NCBI RefSeq assembly: GCF_016287535.1
Contig: NZ_JAEFAJ010000029.1
Location: 1-43,340 of the forward strand
Direction of reading: 5' to 3'
Length of the DNA: 43,340 nucleotides
DNA from: Ruminococcus sp.
GTDB taxonomy: Bacteria > Bacillota > Clostridia > Oscillospirales > Ruminococcaceae
Part shown: positions 8,371-16,602 of the stretch, piece after piece
Layout of the letters: each line of letters begins with the position of its first letter
How positions within the stretch are numbered: the stretch's first letter is position 1
Made by a program: the position numbers and the translations under genes
The notes under the pieces: model-generated
The model's database searches: none
The model's input: only the letters and a program-made list of their open reading frames with translations
Told to the model about the DNA's origin: nothing

Positions 8371-10380
8371 TCAGCCTTTGTCGTGACCGATATTGAGCAG
8401 GTAGTTCTGTATAGCCAGAACATCTGTAAGTGTGATACCGTTGACTTTTCCGTCAATATCGCCGTTCAGGCGGCCGTTCTCCGAGATCTGGTACTTGTTC
8501 GGATTTGACAGGTACTGCATTATAAGTACAGCGTCCGCCATATCGATACTGCCGTCGCAGTTTACATCGCCGCTTATGAGATCAGGGCTGATGTCGGAGT
8601 CTGTATTGCCTGAAGGAATGCTTGCAGAATCGTCTTCACTGAGGAGAACATATATCTGAGCGAAGAATATATCATAGATATCGCCGCTGATGCCGTTCTG
8701 ATTGAAGTCACATTCTGTGCTGATATGTTTCCACACATCGGCAGGCATTTTCACTGATTTTTCGTCATGCTCCGCCGCGACTTCAAATATATAAGCTCCG
8801 GCGAGGTCGTAGTCCTTATGGTCAACATTACCGTCCATATTGAGATCAGGAGCAGACTGTCTGCCGGAAAGGACATTTTCATAGTATGTCCTGAAACCGC
8901 TCTCGAACAATTCGTTATCGAATTTGAAATAGCTGTTCTCTTCGGGGATAATACCTATATCCTCAGCGCTGCTGCGGAGGTTGTCTCCGATGGAGTATTC
9001 ACCGGCGTATTTAACGATATCTTCGTAGTAATCGTTATTGAAGTATTCCGGCATAAGGATCATATGAGAAGCGAAGTATTTTTCAAGACCTGATATGAAG
9101 GTCGATACCTCATAGGCGTTGTCGTAATATACGAAAGGTCTTGCGTAGAAAACCTTGTCGCAGTTCTTTCTGATATTGTCCGGAAGCTCGATGACGTGAG
9201 GACGCGGAGCTGTTGTAAATCCGCCTTCCACGGGAACAACGTAGTTGTCGAGGTAATTGTCGCCGTTGATCTTGAGGTATGTGAAGTCGGTTATATCCAC
9301 AGCGCCGTCTTCGTTAACGTCGAGGTCTGTGATGTTCTGATCGACCATATCCTCGATAATGTACTGATCTATCCTCAGCTGGTGGGAGAGATCGCTCACC
9401 ATTCTTGCGAACGAGGTCTCGTTGCTGTCATAGATCATCGGAAGATTTATGCTTCCGCTGAATGACGGGTCGTAGGTTTTCGGGTGGACGTCGCTGTAGC
9501 GTATCCTGTTGTTCAGGAGATAATTGCATATAAGGATATATGAGTCATCGTAGCCGATCCTGCCGTCGCTGTTGTAGTCGGCATTGCGGGAGATGCCCGC
9601 ATTTATTTCATCAGGGATACATATCCCGTTGTCCGTATCATCTTTCTCGTCCGCTGCCATGCAGTAGAGAGAGAGCAGATAGCAGTCTGTAAGATCGGAA
9701 CTGCCGTCCTTGTTAAGATCGGTCACGAGATCGTTCCGCAGGATATTTTCGATACCGTTTTTCTGTTTCGGATACCTGTCGCTATTCACATGATAATCGA
9801 AGTCGGTATTTGTGAAAACAGTAGACATTGAAGCCGTAAGAGCTGACAGGAACGCAGGGATCCTGTGCATATCCATTCGCTCTTCATGGAGTGACACGCC
9901 GGACTGCGTGACTGTTGTTGTCACAGACGGTACAGTCACACGTCCTGAAGATGTTACGGCGTTGTTTTTGCTCGCTGTATCGGAACTCTCATTGTTTTTT
10001 AAAGTGACAGTGCAGAAAGCGTCGGACTCAGCCGAGCTTGTCACTATATTTTCATTTGCCCGTTTACGGGTATTTTCCGCAGCAGCCTCAGACAACGCCG
10101 TTGTGATCTTTGCAGTGTCGTTTGAGTTATATGTGGTTGTTATGCTCTCATTGTCAGAACTGAAAGTGGTAGTTACAGCAGGCGGGATATCCGTGATATC
10201 GGACGGAGCAAGGATGTTCCTATCATGCCTTGCAAGACCAGTACCTATCACGGCGGCAGCGCAGCAACCGGCAGCTGCGGCAGCACAGCGCTTAAAGATA
10301 ATAGCTCTGCGTCTGTCTCTGGCTATCTGTTCGTCACGCCGTCTGAGAATGTTTTTAGTAACTTCATCATAGTCCCGCAT
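8371..10380 (-). CDS. One-pass membrane protein with multiple dockerin-like units, putative anti-sigma or sensor partner
   Basis: A 669-residue protein. The ATG at 10380 lies 8 nt after AAGGAGGG. A short basic cytoplasmic tail (1-26) is followed by one hydrophobic segment (about 27-49, Ala/Cys-rich). A Thr/Ser-rich outer stalk (about 60-165) then leads to an exported region with seven EF-hand-like loops. Loop pairs sit at about 219-290 (DLNKDGSSD, DYNSDGRIG), 511-580 (DLNMDGNVD, DFNQNGISG) and 603-665 (DVNCDGSID, DIDGKVNGI), with a single loop at about 353-366 (DLDVNEDGAVD). The C-terminal pair is a typical dockerin; the others diverge. It overlaps the upstream ECF sigma gene by 14 nt, so the two are translationally coupled. 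By analogy with sigma/anti-sigma pairs such as clostridial SigI/RsgI, the tail may hold the sigma factor while the dockerins bind cohesins outside. That role is inference; the tail is much shorter than known anti-sigma domains. Confidence 0.8.
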   Translation of the reverse strand: MRDYDEVTKNILRRRDEQIARDRRRAIIFKRCAAAAAGCCAAAVIGTGLARHDRNILAPSDITDIPPAVTTTFSSDNESITTTYNSNDTAKITTALSEAAAENTRKRANENIVTSSAESDAFCTVTLKNNESSDTASKNNAVTSSGRVTVPSVTTTVTQSGVSLHEERMDMHRIPAFLSALTASMSTVFTNTDFDYHVNSDRYPKQKNGIENILRNDLVTDLNKDGSSDLTDCYLLSLYCMAADEKDDTDNGICIPDEINAGISRNADYNSDGRIGYDDSYILICNYLLNNRIRYSDVHPKTYDPSFSGSINLPMIYDSNETSFARMVSDLSHQLRIDQYIIEDMVDQNITDLDVNEDGAVDITDFTYLKINGDNYLDNYVVPVEGGFTTAPRPHVIELPDNIRKNCDKVFYARPFVYYDNAYEVSTFISGLEKYFASHMILMPEYFNNDYYEDIVKYAGEYSIGDNLRSSAEDIGIIPEENSYFKFDNELFESGFRTYYENVLSGRQSAPDLNMDGNVDHKDYDLAGAYIFEVAAEHDEKSVKMPADVWKHISTECDFNQNGISGDIYDIFFAQIYVLLSEDDSASIPSGNTDSDISPDLISGDVNCDGSIDMADAVLIMQYLSNPNKYQISENGRLNGDIDGKVNGITLTDVLAIQNYLLNIGHDKG

Positions 10381-10921
10381 ACGTAATTCCCTCCTTTTCA
10401 AGTTCAACTTTGAGAGCTCGTTTGGCTTGGTATAAAAGGTTAGTGATCTGGCGATTGCTTTTTTTCATGATGATCGCCGTTTCTGCGTTTGAAAAGCCCT
10501 CAAGATAGATCAGGCACACCACCTGACGGTATTCGTCCCTGAGCTTTGAGATCGCTCTGTGTATTATGATCTTTCGTTCTTCGGTAATATACTGTTCTTC
10601 GACATCCATACTGTCCGAAAGATCTGTACATTCCTCAACGGATACCGTAGTGAAGCCCTTGCGTTTCCTCAGACTGTCAATAGCAAGGTTCCTTGCAATG
10701 GAATAGAGCCAGGTTTTGAAAGAGCTCTTTCCGTTGTATCTGGGCTTTTTATAAGCCAGTCTGAAGAAAGTTTCCTCCATCAGTTCTTCAGCTTCTGAAA
10801 GGTTATTGGTAAAGCTGTTCAGAAATACAGTGAGCCCGTCCATGTATTCGCGGACAAGTTCGCCCATAGCGGAATCATCACCGGAAAGATAACGGCTGTA
10901 GATATTTGCACCATTATCCAT
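10367..10921 (-). CDS. ECF-type RNA polymerase sigma factor
   Basis: Sigma-70 family ECF factor of 184 residues. The ATG at 10921 follows AAAGGAG by about 7 nt; the longer frame to 10954 has no such site. Region 2 is at about 30-90 (NLSEAEELMEETFFRLA, FKTWLYSIARNLAIDSLRK) and region 4 at about 125-180 (LRDEYRQVVCLIYLEGFSNAETA, then a recognition helix around SNRQITNLLYQAKRAL). It overlaps the membrane dockerin protein by 14 nt, as sigma/anti-sigma pairs often do. A sigma-A-type promoter lies at 11088-11116, with a leader of about 165 nt. Its target promoters are not evident in this window: the secreted-enzyme promoters look sigma-A-like. Confidence 0.92.
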   Translation of the reverse strand: MDNGANIYSRYLSGDDSAMGELVREYMDGLTVFLNSFTNNLSEAEELMEETFFRLAYKKPRYNGKSSFKTWLYSIARNLAIDSLRKRKGFTTVSVEECTDLSDSMDVEEQYITEERKIIIHRAISKLRDEYRQVVCLIYLEGFSNAETAIIMKKSNRQITNLLYQAKRALKVELEKEGITYAGL

Positions 10922-11165
10922 GACAGGCTCCTTTCCGAAAATTTCGCCTTCCAATATATTAGACGAAGAAATTTTCTGATTATCTTAGACTTTTCAGAAA
11001 TTTTTCTGAAAAATTTTGTTTGCAATGCCAAACGATCCCTGACCACGATCTTTTATGCTGCGGATTTGCTCATACTATGTCATAATAATTATACCATGAA
11101 ATGCGTCAGAAATCAACGTCTGCCGTGAAAAAAGCCAGAGCTCCCAGACCGCCGGGATGGGTACG
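10922..11165. promoter_or_regulatory. Leader and sigma-A promoter of the sigma-factor operon (minus strand)
   Basis: On the minus strand: TTGATT at 11116-11111, a 17-nt spacer, then TATAAT at 11093-11088. The leader contains a short inverted repeat (TTTTTCAGAAAAATTTCTG) near 10995-11015. No gene is visible in this stretch. Confidence 0.6.
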
Positions 11166-11206
11166 AAAAAAAAGCTGTCCTTTGAGCAGTGCACATAAGA
11201 CAGCTT
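11166..11206 (-). terminator. Terminator of the five-gene lipid operon
   Basis: Arms AAGCTGTC (11172-11179) and GACAGCTT (11199-11206), followed on the minus strand by eight T (plus-strand A run 11166-11173). Confidence 0.85.
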
Positions 11207-11211
11207 ATTAT

Positions 11212-12306
11212 TCAATTCTCAGCTTTCAGCCGGGATATCTCCCTGCTGTAGAGCCGGTAAGTATATTTTTCCGTGACGAGCTTGCTGAAATAGCTTCCGT
11301 TCACCTTGCCTGCGCGTATGAGAGCGCCGACAGAATCCGCGCCGTTGACGGCGAGGGTACGGCACAGCTCGTCGGTAAGGGCTTTGCCGAGCCCCTTGTG
11401 CTCAGGCTTGATGCCGAGATATAGCAGAATGTAACGCCTGCATTTTTTCTTTGTACGGAGTATCCGCAGCAGCTTTGAGGGCGTGAGACTTCCTCTTGCG
11501 GCATTGCCGATATCGGGTATCGACACGAAGAATCCCACAGCTTCTCCTTTGAAGTATGCCATTTTGACCATTGAGAAGTCGGCGATATGCTTCAGCGGAG
11601 AGTAAAGCGCCGTGAATTCCTCCTCAGTAATTGGACTGAAGGTCTGAAAGTCGCTGTAAAGCTCCATTATTAGCCTGTATATCTCGCTGAGTACGCAGCT
11701 GAAAGTGCTGCGGTCAGGGCTTTTCAGCTCATAGCCCTTCTGTATGAACTGCGGCAGACGCCTGCTGAATTTACCGTCCCTGTACTCCTCCGGTATCCTG
11801 CCGAACTGATTTGATATATACTCGCCGCAGCAGCTGAACCTGCAGTTTTCAAGGAGACCGGCATAGTAGTCGGGATTGTAGGGTTCGCCGGTGTAGGGAG
11901 CCCCGAAATTGTCTGTCTTTAGCCTGTATCTTATCCAGAAAGAGCAGTCCACAGGGCCAACGAGGGAATCCTTTCCCTCAATGACCGCGATGCTTTCGGC
12001 GCAGTCCAGGAGTTTCTCTGCGGCATCGCTGTCGTTTATGCATTCGAAGAATCCGAAGTAAGCGCAGGAGCGGTCCGGATATATGGTCACGGCGCATCGT
12101 CCGGCAGTCTGACCGTTTTCGTCTTTCACGATAACAGGGAACACTTTGAAATACCTGCTAAGGATATGCCTGCCTCGCAGCAGAGCCGTCTCCTCGGACT
12201 TGTCCTGCATGAGCTCCTTTTTCTTGTATATTTTTGCCGGCAGCGAAAGAAACTCAGATAGTTCCTTTCTGTTGTCCGCGTGGATTATTTTTGCGGTATA
12301 TTTCAT
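11212..12306 (-). CDS. GNAT-like acyltransferase, last gene of the lipid operon
   Basis: Cytoplasmic protein of about 364 residues with a GNAT-type C-terminal half. Its YILLYLGIKPEHKGLGKALTDEL resembles the acetyl-CoA-binding loop (R/Q-x-x-G-x-G/A), and TIYPDRSCAYFGFFEC lies in the N-terminal half. The layout recalls the YghO-type family of uncharacterised acyltransferases (by recall, not search). The ATG at 12306 lies one base after the stop of the dikinase gene, with GAGG 10 nt before it; an ATG at 12321 overlapping that gene is the alternative. Acyl donor and acceptor are unknown. Its place in the operon suggests it modifies the lipid or headgroup made by its neighbours. Confidence 0.7.
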   Translation of the reverse strand: MKYTAKIIHADNRKELSEFLSLPAKIYKKKELMQDKSEETALLRGRHILSRYFKVFPVIVKDENGQTAGRCAVTIYPDRSCAYFGFFECINDSDAAEKLLDCAESIAVIEGKDSLVGPVDCSFWIRYRLKTDNFGAPYTGEPYNPDYYAGLLENCRFSCCGEYISNQFGRIPEEYRDGKFSRRLPQFIQKGYELKSPDRSTFSCVLSEIYRLIMELYSDFQTFSPITEEEFTALYSPLKHIADFSMVKMAYFKGEAVGFFVSIPDIGNAARGSLTPSKLLRILRTKKKCRRYILLYLGIKPEHKGLGKALTDELCRTLAVNGADSVGALIRAGKVNGSYFSKLVTEKYTYRLYSREISRLKAEN

Positions 12307-12307
12307 G

Positions 12308-14647
12308 TTATATCGCCTCATTCATAGTTATCCTGCGTTCAATGACAGTGACCGTGCCCGTGGAACCGTTTATATGCACCCTGTCGCCGTTCCTTACTGA
12401 TGAGAAAAGCTCTTTCACTCCGACCACAGCGGGCTTTTTCAGTTCACGTGAGATAATAGCGGTATGAGAAAGCAGAGAGCCTCTTTCCGAAACTATCCCT
12501 GCCGACCTGCTGAGCAGGAATACCCAGCCGGGGTCTGTCATTTTAGCGACGATTATCTTGCCGTCGCTGTCAAGGTCGGGAGTGAGCTTGTCCACGACGA
12601 GGACCTCGCCCTCAGCGTCACCTGAGGAGCAGGGTATCCCCCTGAGGGTATCCCTGCTGACCGCGCTGCCTGCTGAAGCTTCGGCAAGCTGCTTGTCAAC
12701 GGGCTCGCCGGTAAAGACGAGTCTTGAATACAGCGGCAGCTTTTCAAAGCCCCTGTAGGTCTCACGGCGCTTTTCCACAAGCTCCCTGAGCTCCATATCC
12801 CTGTGTTTTACCGCTTCAAACAGCTCCCCGAACCTGAGATAGTAGATATCCTCGGCATTGCCGAGACGACCCTGAGCGCGGAGAGCCTCAGCGGTCTTGT
12901 TGATGATCTCACGCACCAGCCCGAATATCCTTCCTCTTGACATACGGGAGCTTTCCCGCAGTTTTATTCCGGCAGCTGCCCGTTTTGCGAACATTTCCGT
13001 GAGTAAGCCATGCTCAGGCAGCTTTTCGGTGTTTGACGTTTCACATTCAGCGGCGCTTACGATATTTTCCGCAAGCAGATAAGGCTTCATGCGGTAGGTA
13101 ACTGTTTCAAGCTTCAGCTCTTCCGGGCATCTGTCGCCGTAGAGCTTGATATACTGTGATATGAGCCTTGCGCCGCTGCTGCACTTTTTAAGTGCCCGTT
13201 CAAAGCTCTCCTCGTCTCTTACTGAGCGGAGGTCTTCGAGAGCGCCGCTCTCTGTGAAGCACTTCTTTATATCCGCCAGCATTTTCACGGGCTTCATGCT
13301 TTCGATATCCCGGCTGCCCGCTATAAAGAGATTTGTCAGCTCCGGACCCTCCTCGCCGTACTTCCTTGTAAGGCACTTTTTGAGCAGCCCCGTAAAGATA
13401 AAGGTATACAGGTCGTTCACAAGAGTTATGTCCCAGTGCTCAGCCAGCTCGTCCCTGAGACCTTCGTACAGTTCAAGGAGAGCCTCCGGGTCATCGGCAG
13501 CGGCTATGGCGTCCGAATATTTTTTATAGACATCGCCGAAGTATTCCTCCAGCTCCTTCATGTTCCTGCGGTTTGCGGAGAGGAGCTGAAAGAATGAAGC
13601 CGTTACCCTCAGCTTGGTCATTAATCCCGCTTTTTCATTGCTGTGAGTGACTTCCTTATCCCTTACGCCCAGCATTTCCTGCCATACGGGTATTATCTTC
13701 CGGCTGAACGGGAGCAGGGTGATTATATCGTACCAGTTGCTTATGCGGTAGTATATCCTTCCGTTTGCGCAATCGGTCATCTTCCGCAGTGAAGCGTCAA
13801 TGCGCTCGGCAGTGCCGTCGTTTTTGGCAGCTCTTTTCACGCAGCTCCTGAACACCTGATAGTATACCTCGCTGACGAAGCTTACCGTCATTGGCAGGGA
13901 GATACCGGGATAGCTCTCGGAGATATTGCTGCTGTCAAGGACGGTCACTGCTTCATCTGAGAGAGAGGTCACAGGTCTTGCCTGCAAAACGTATATCTTT
14001 CCGTCACTGACTGCGAACTCTATATCCTGACGTTTGCCGAAGATACCGCATATCTTTTTTGATATATCAATGAGCTCCTTTAGCTGTTCATCGGTGAGAA
14101 GGGGAGAATCGTTCTGTCTCTCATAGCAGTAGAGATCGTCGGTGGTATTGTAATAGTAGTGCGTAACGTCCGTCCTGTCCTCCACCACATTGCAGCCGAG
14201 ACCTCTTCCCACGACGATCACCGTCTCGTTGAGAATGCCCTGAGGGTTGGCGGTAAAGATGACGCCTGAGAGCTCCGACGCTACCATTTTCTGTATTATC
14301 ACCGTTATATGCGTATCCTCCGGGTCTTTGCCCATACTTATCATGTACTCCTCAGCCGTTTCTGCGGAAGCGAGACATTTCGCAGTGTATTTTTCCAGTT
14401 CTGTACCTTTTATGTTAAGGCAGGTGCTGAACTGTCCCGCAAACGACATTGAAGCGCCGTCCTCGCAGTCCGCCGAGGAGCGTACCGAGTAAAGCCCGTT
14501 TCTGTCGAAAGGGAAGTCCCTGAGGCTGTCTGCGCTCTGAACACAGACCAGCTCCGGGACATTGAGACCGTTCTCACGCATGATGAAAAGTCTCTGCGCC
14601 TTTGTGCCGGTTTTGTATTCCCTGAAATTATTCTCTGTTATCATCAT
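12308..14647 (-). CDS. Rifampicin-phosphotransferase-like dikinase (PEP-synthase family, no PEP-binding barrel)
   Basis: A 779-residue protein. The N-terminal ATP-grasp half has YSVRSSADCEDGASMSFAGQF, SGVIFTANP and IEFAVSDGKIYVLQARPVT. The C-terminal swivelling domain carries the phospho-accepting His at about 728 in SLLSHTAIISRE, followed by KKPAVVGV. The order ATP domain, unknown middle, His domain, with no C-terminal PEP/pyruvate barrel, matches rifampicin phosphotransferase and YvkC-like proteins, not true PEP synthase. Such enzymes split ATP into AMP, Pi and a phosphorylated substrate. The middle region (about 320-680) should bind the substrate. The gene overlaps the UbiA gene by 4 nt (ATGA). 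In this operon the substrate is more likely a lipid or lipid headgroup than an antibiotic, but that is inference. Confidence 0.78.
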   Translation of the reverse strand: MMITENNFREYKTGTKAQRLFIMRENGLNVPELVCVQSADSLRDFPFDRNGLYSVRSSADCEDGASMSFAGQFSTCLNIKGTELEKYTAKCLASAETAEEYMISMGKDPEDTHITVIIQKMVASELSGVIFTANPQGILNETVIVVGRGLGCNVVEDRTDVTHYYYNTTDDLYCYERQNDSPLLTDEQLKELIDISKKICGIFGKRQDIEFAVSDGKIYVLQARPVTSLSDEAVTVLDSSNISESYPGISLPMTVSFVSEVYYQVFRSCVKRAAKNDGTAERIDASLRKMTDCANGRIYYRISNWYDIITLLPFSRKIIPVWQEMLGVRDKEVTHSNEKAGLMTKLRVTASFFQLLSANRRNMKELEEYFGDVYKKYSDAIAAADDPEALLELYEGLRDELAEHWDITLVNDLYTFIFTGLLKKCLTRKYGEEGPELTNLFIAGSRDIESMKPVKMLADIKKCFTESGALEDLRSVRDEESFERALKKCSSGARLISQYIKLYGDRCPEELKLETVTYRMKPYLLAENIVSAAECETSNTEKLPEHGLLTEMFAKRAAAGIKLRESSRMSRGRIFGLVREIINKTAEALRAQGRLGNAEDIYYLRFGELFEAVKHRDMELRELVEKRRETYRGFEKLPLYSRLVFTGEPVDKQLAEASAGSAVSRDTLRGIPCSSGDAEGEVLVVDKLTPDLDSDGKIIVAKMTDPGWVFLLSRSAGIVSERGSLLSHTAIISRELKKPAVVGVKELFSSVRNGDRVHINGSTGTVTVIERRITMNEAI

Positions 14648-15558
14648 ATCATTTTAAACCCGAATCTCTGTGAGGCGATATAGCCTGCAACTGTAGCGAG
14701 CATAATGCTCTCCTGTATGTATGTGTATTTTTCCACCTTGTCAACGAGCCTGAACTTTTCCGGCTCGTCCATGAACTCCACGAACTTATAGGTCATCCAT
14801 GCGGTATTTATGAGCAGAGCTGCCACGGATAACATACTGAGCCTGTACACAAGGAGTATATTCGTTACAATATCAACTATAGTGAGAATGAGTACGAATC
14901 TTACCGGCTTTTTGTAGCCGAAGAGCTTTGAGTAGGTAACGTATTCCGTTTCGTCCTTTGGAGCTCTTATCTTTCTTGATATCTCCCAGATAAGCGCCGG
15001 GAAATAGAGGGTCATCATCGCGAGGAAGTTTGTGAGAGTAAACGCGGAAAGACCGTACTTTATGCAGGTGAAGGAAATGATATAGATATTCAGTATCATC
15101 TGCACCGGATTATGTGTCACCAGCGCCAGCGGCAGACTTTTCTGTATCTTCTTTTTCTGGAAGAACCACAGCGACATGAGAGTGCCGTAGATATAAAGGA
15201 ACAGGAAGAACAGGAAGTTATTGAGAAAAACGAAGTTGAGCAGTACAGTTACCGCTATAAGCGATGTGATAAATATTGCGAGGTCCTTTTTTGTAACTCT
15301 TCCCGAGGGGAGGGGACGGTGTGAAAAGAGGCGGCAGTCCAGCTCATAGTCCTTGAAGTCGTCCGCTATCCTGAGCCAGCACAGAAAGCTGAACACAGTG
15401 AAGCCGCCTATGAATTCGGCTAATGATATCCTGAAATCCGTGACTCCGTTATTGAGCAGTACGATGAAGTATATCTCACCGAAAACAATAAAACCGAGAA
15501 TGAGCCGCGGCAGGAGCGGATACATTTCCTTAAAGTAGATATCGAGTCGTTTCAACAT
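14644..15558 (-). CDS. UbiA-family prenyltransferase
   Basis: Polytopic membrane enzyme of 304 residues with about eight or nine hydrophobic segments. The first Asp-rich motif is ADDFKDYELDCRL (the D-x-x-D-x-x-x-D pattern for Mg-diphosphate), followed by HRPLPSGRV, which is typical of UbiA members. The second motif region is IRAPKDETEYVTYSKLFG. The family moves a prenyl chain from its diphosphate to an acceptor (quinone ring, heme, glycerol lipid or sugar). The neighbours are lipid enzymes, so the acceptor may be a glycerol or polyprenol lipid. The start lies 15 nt after the upstream stop, and its ribosome site is a run of seven G. It overlaps the next gene by 4 nt. Confidence 0.85.
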   Translation of the reverse strand: MLKRLDIYFKEMYPLLPRLILGFIVFGEIYFIVLLNNGVTDFRISLAEFIGGFTVFSFLCWLRIADDFKDYELDCRLFSHRPLPSGRVTKKDLAIFITSLIAVTVLLNFVFLNNFLFFLFLYIYGTLMSLWFFQKKKIQKSLPLALVTHNPVQMILNIYIISFTCIKYGLSAFTLTNFLAMMTLYFPALIWEISRKIRAPKDETEYVTYSKLFGYKKPVRFVLILTIVDIVTNILLVYRLSMLSVAALLINTAWMTYKFVEFMDEPEKFRLVDKVEKYTYIQESIMLATVAGYIASQRFGFKMI

Positions 15559-15573
15559 GGTAGTTACCCCCCC

Positions 15574-16170
15574 TTAGATGTTGCGGCGTATCCTGATAGC
15601 ATAAAGTATCAGGTTTACAGCCGAATGTGTAAAAAATCCCACAAGAATGTAAAGCCAGTACTGAGCGAAGCTGACGGGGCAGAGAAGACTGAGGCAGAGG
15701 ACTACTCCGAGGAGTGAGTCGATCTGGTCGATTATATAAAATAATGCGCCTCTAATGCCCTTGTCCGTTTTTCCTGCTGCAATGCCGAGCCTGCGCTTTA
15801 TGAAGCTGTTCGGCAGCTCAAAGAGAGCGTAAGCCAGTCCGAAGAGCAGTCCTGCGCCGAGATTTACCGCAGGGCTGCTGCCGTGAGCGGCGATGAACTG
15901 GTTCTTTTCCGCCAGAGCGGGTACAGAACAGCATACCGCTGTCCAGATCACCTGAGATATGCCGCCGAAGGCGACCATTCCCCAGAATCCCTTCCAGGTC
16001 TTGTTGTCACCGAAGAGCCGCCTGCTGTCGTTAAGGCATAACCCTCTGTCGATGGGCTTGTTCAGACCACTGCATACCGGCAGCTTCACGAATATCATGT
16101 TCAGCACACCTGCGAATATCACTGACATCAGCGTTGCATAGATCTGTGCTATTTCAGAAGCAAGTCTCAT
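15574..16170 (-). CDS. CarS/DUF46-like CDP-lipid synthase
   Basis: A 198-residue membrane protein with about five hydrophobic segments. The family signature is visible: KPIDRGLCLNDSRRLFGDNKTWKG near residues 38-62, and SFIKRRLGIAAGKTDKG followed by IIDQIDSLLG near 120-153. CdsA/CarS enzymes use CTP to activate a phosphorylated lipid (phosphatidate or digeranylgeranylglyceryl phosphate) to a CDP-lipid. It overlaps the DgkA stop by 4 nt, so product and substrate enzymes are coupled: DgkA would make the lipid phosphate that this enzyme activates. The bacterial lipid used is unknown. Confidence 0.8.
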   Translation of the reverse strand: MRLASEIAQIYATLMSVIFAGVLNMIFVKLPVCSGLNKPIDRGLCLNDSRRLFGDNKTWKGFWGMVAFGGISQVIWTAVCCSVPALAEKNQFIAAHGSSPAVNLGAGLLFGLAYALFELPNSFIKRRLGIAAGKTDKGIRGALFYIIDQIDSLLGVVLCLSLLCPVSFAQYWLYILVGFFTHSAVNLILYAIRIRRNI

Positions 16171-16532
16171 TTTATCAGCGCCAGAGCTTTTGGTATGAGT
16201 ATGACAGCTTCAGATGCGAAGAAAGCCGCGGATATTATAAGGACTCCGCCTGCAGCCGCGTCTTTGATGAAGCGGTTCTTTTCGCTGATGGTATCATCAT
16301 ATGTATCGATAACACGTTCAATGGCTGTGTTCAGGAACTCTGCCGAAAAAGTGGCTGTAACCAGCGCAAAGAATACGATATACTCCCATACCGCGCAGCG
16401 TAGCAGGATATTGAGTATAAGCATGAAAAGGGCGATAGCCGTGTACTCCATGAAGTTCCTTTCGTTTTTATAACATTCTGCGATACCGTGGGCAGCGCAT
16501 CTTATGCTCTGAAAGATATTTTTGTTTTTCAT
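16167..16532 (-). CDS. dgkA: Diacylglycerol/undecaprenol kinase, DgkA family
   Basis: A 121-residue membrane protein with three hydrophobic helices and the DgkA signature EFLNTAIERVIDTY...KDAAAGGV (E28- and E76-type Mg/ATP residues of the family). The Gram-positive members phosphorylate undecaprenol, others diacylglycerol, using ATP. The ATG at 16532 has GGAGG 7 nt upstream. First gene of a five-gene operon, with a sigma-A promoter at 16594-16566 preceded by phased GTGACA sites. This may be a second, pathway-dedicated kinase rather than the housekeeping one; the window cannot tell. Confidence 0.85.
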   Translation of the reverse strand: MKNKNIFQSIRCAAHGIAECYKNERNFMEYTAIALFMLILNILLRCAVWEYIVFFALVTATFSAEFLNTAIERVIDTYDDTISEKNRFIKDAAAGGVLIISAAFFASEAVILIPKALALIK

Positions 16533-16565
16533 AAAAGCACCTCCAAAGTGTTTGTCGTTGATTAT

Positions 16566-16594
16566 ATTATATTTATCCGGTGCTTCTTTCTCAA
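16566..16594 (-). promoter_or_regulatory. Promoter of the dgkA lipid operon
   Basis: On the minus strand: TTGAGA at 16594-16589, 17-nt spacer, TATAAT at 16571-16566. A GTGACA site ends 8 nt upstream of the -35 box. Confidence 0.8.
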
Positions 16595-16602
16595 GTAATG
16601 AA

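Noticed and set aside
9812..10372. A 186-codon frame antisense to the membrane dockerin protein
   Set aside because: No ribosome site; complementary to the Thr/Ser stalk and membrane segment of a better-supported gene.
12308..14647. Calling the dikinase a PEP synthase or pyruvate phosphate dikinase
   Set aside because: The chain ends shortly after the His domain; the PEP/pyruvate-binding TIM barrel needed for those activities is missing.
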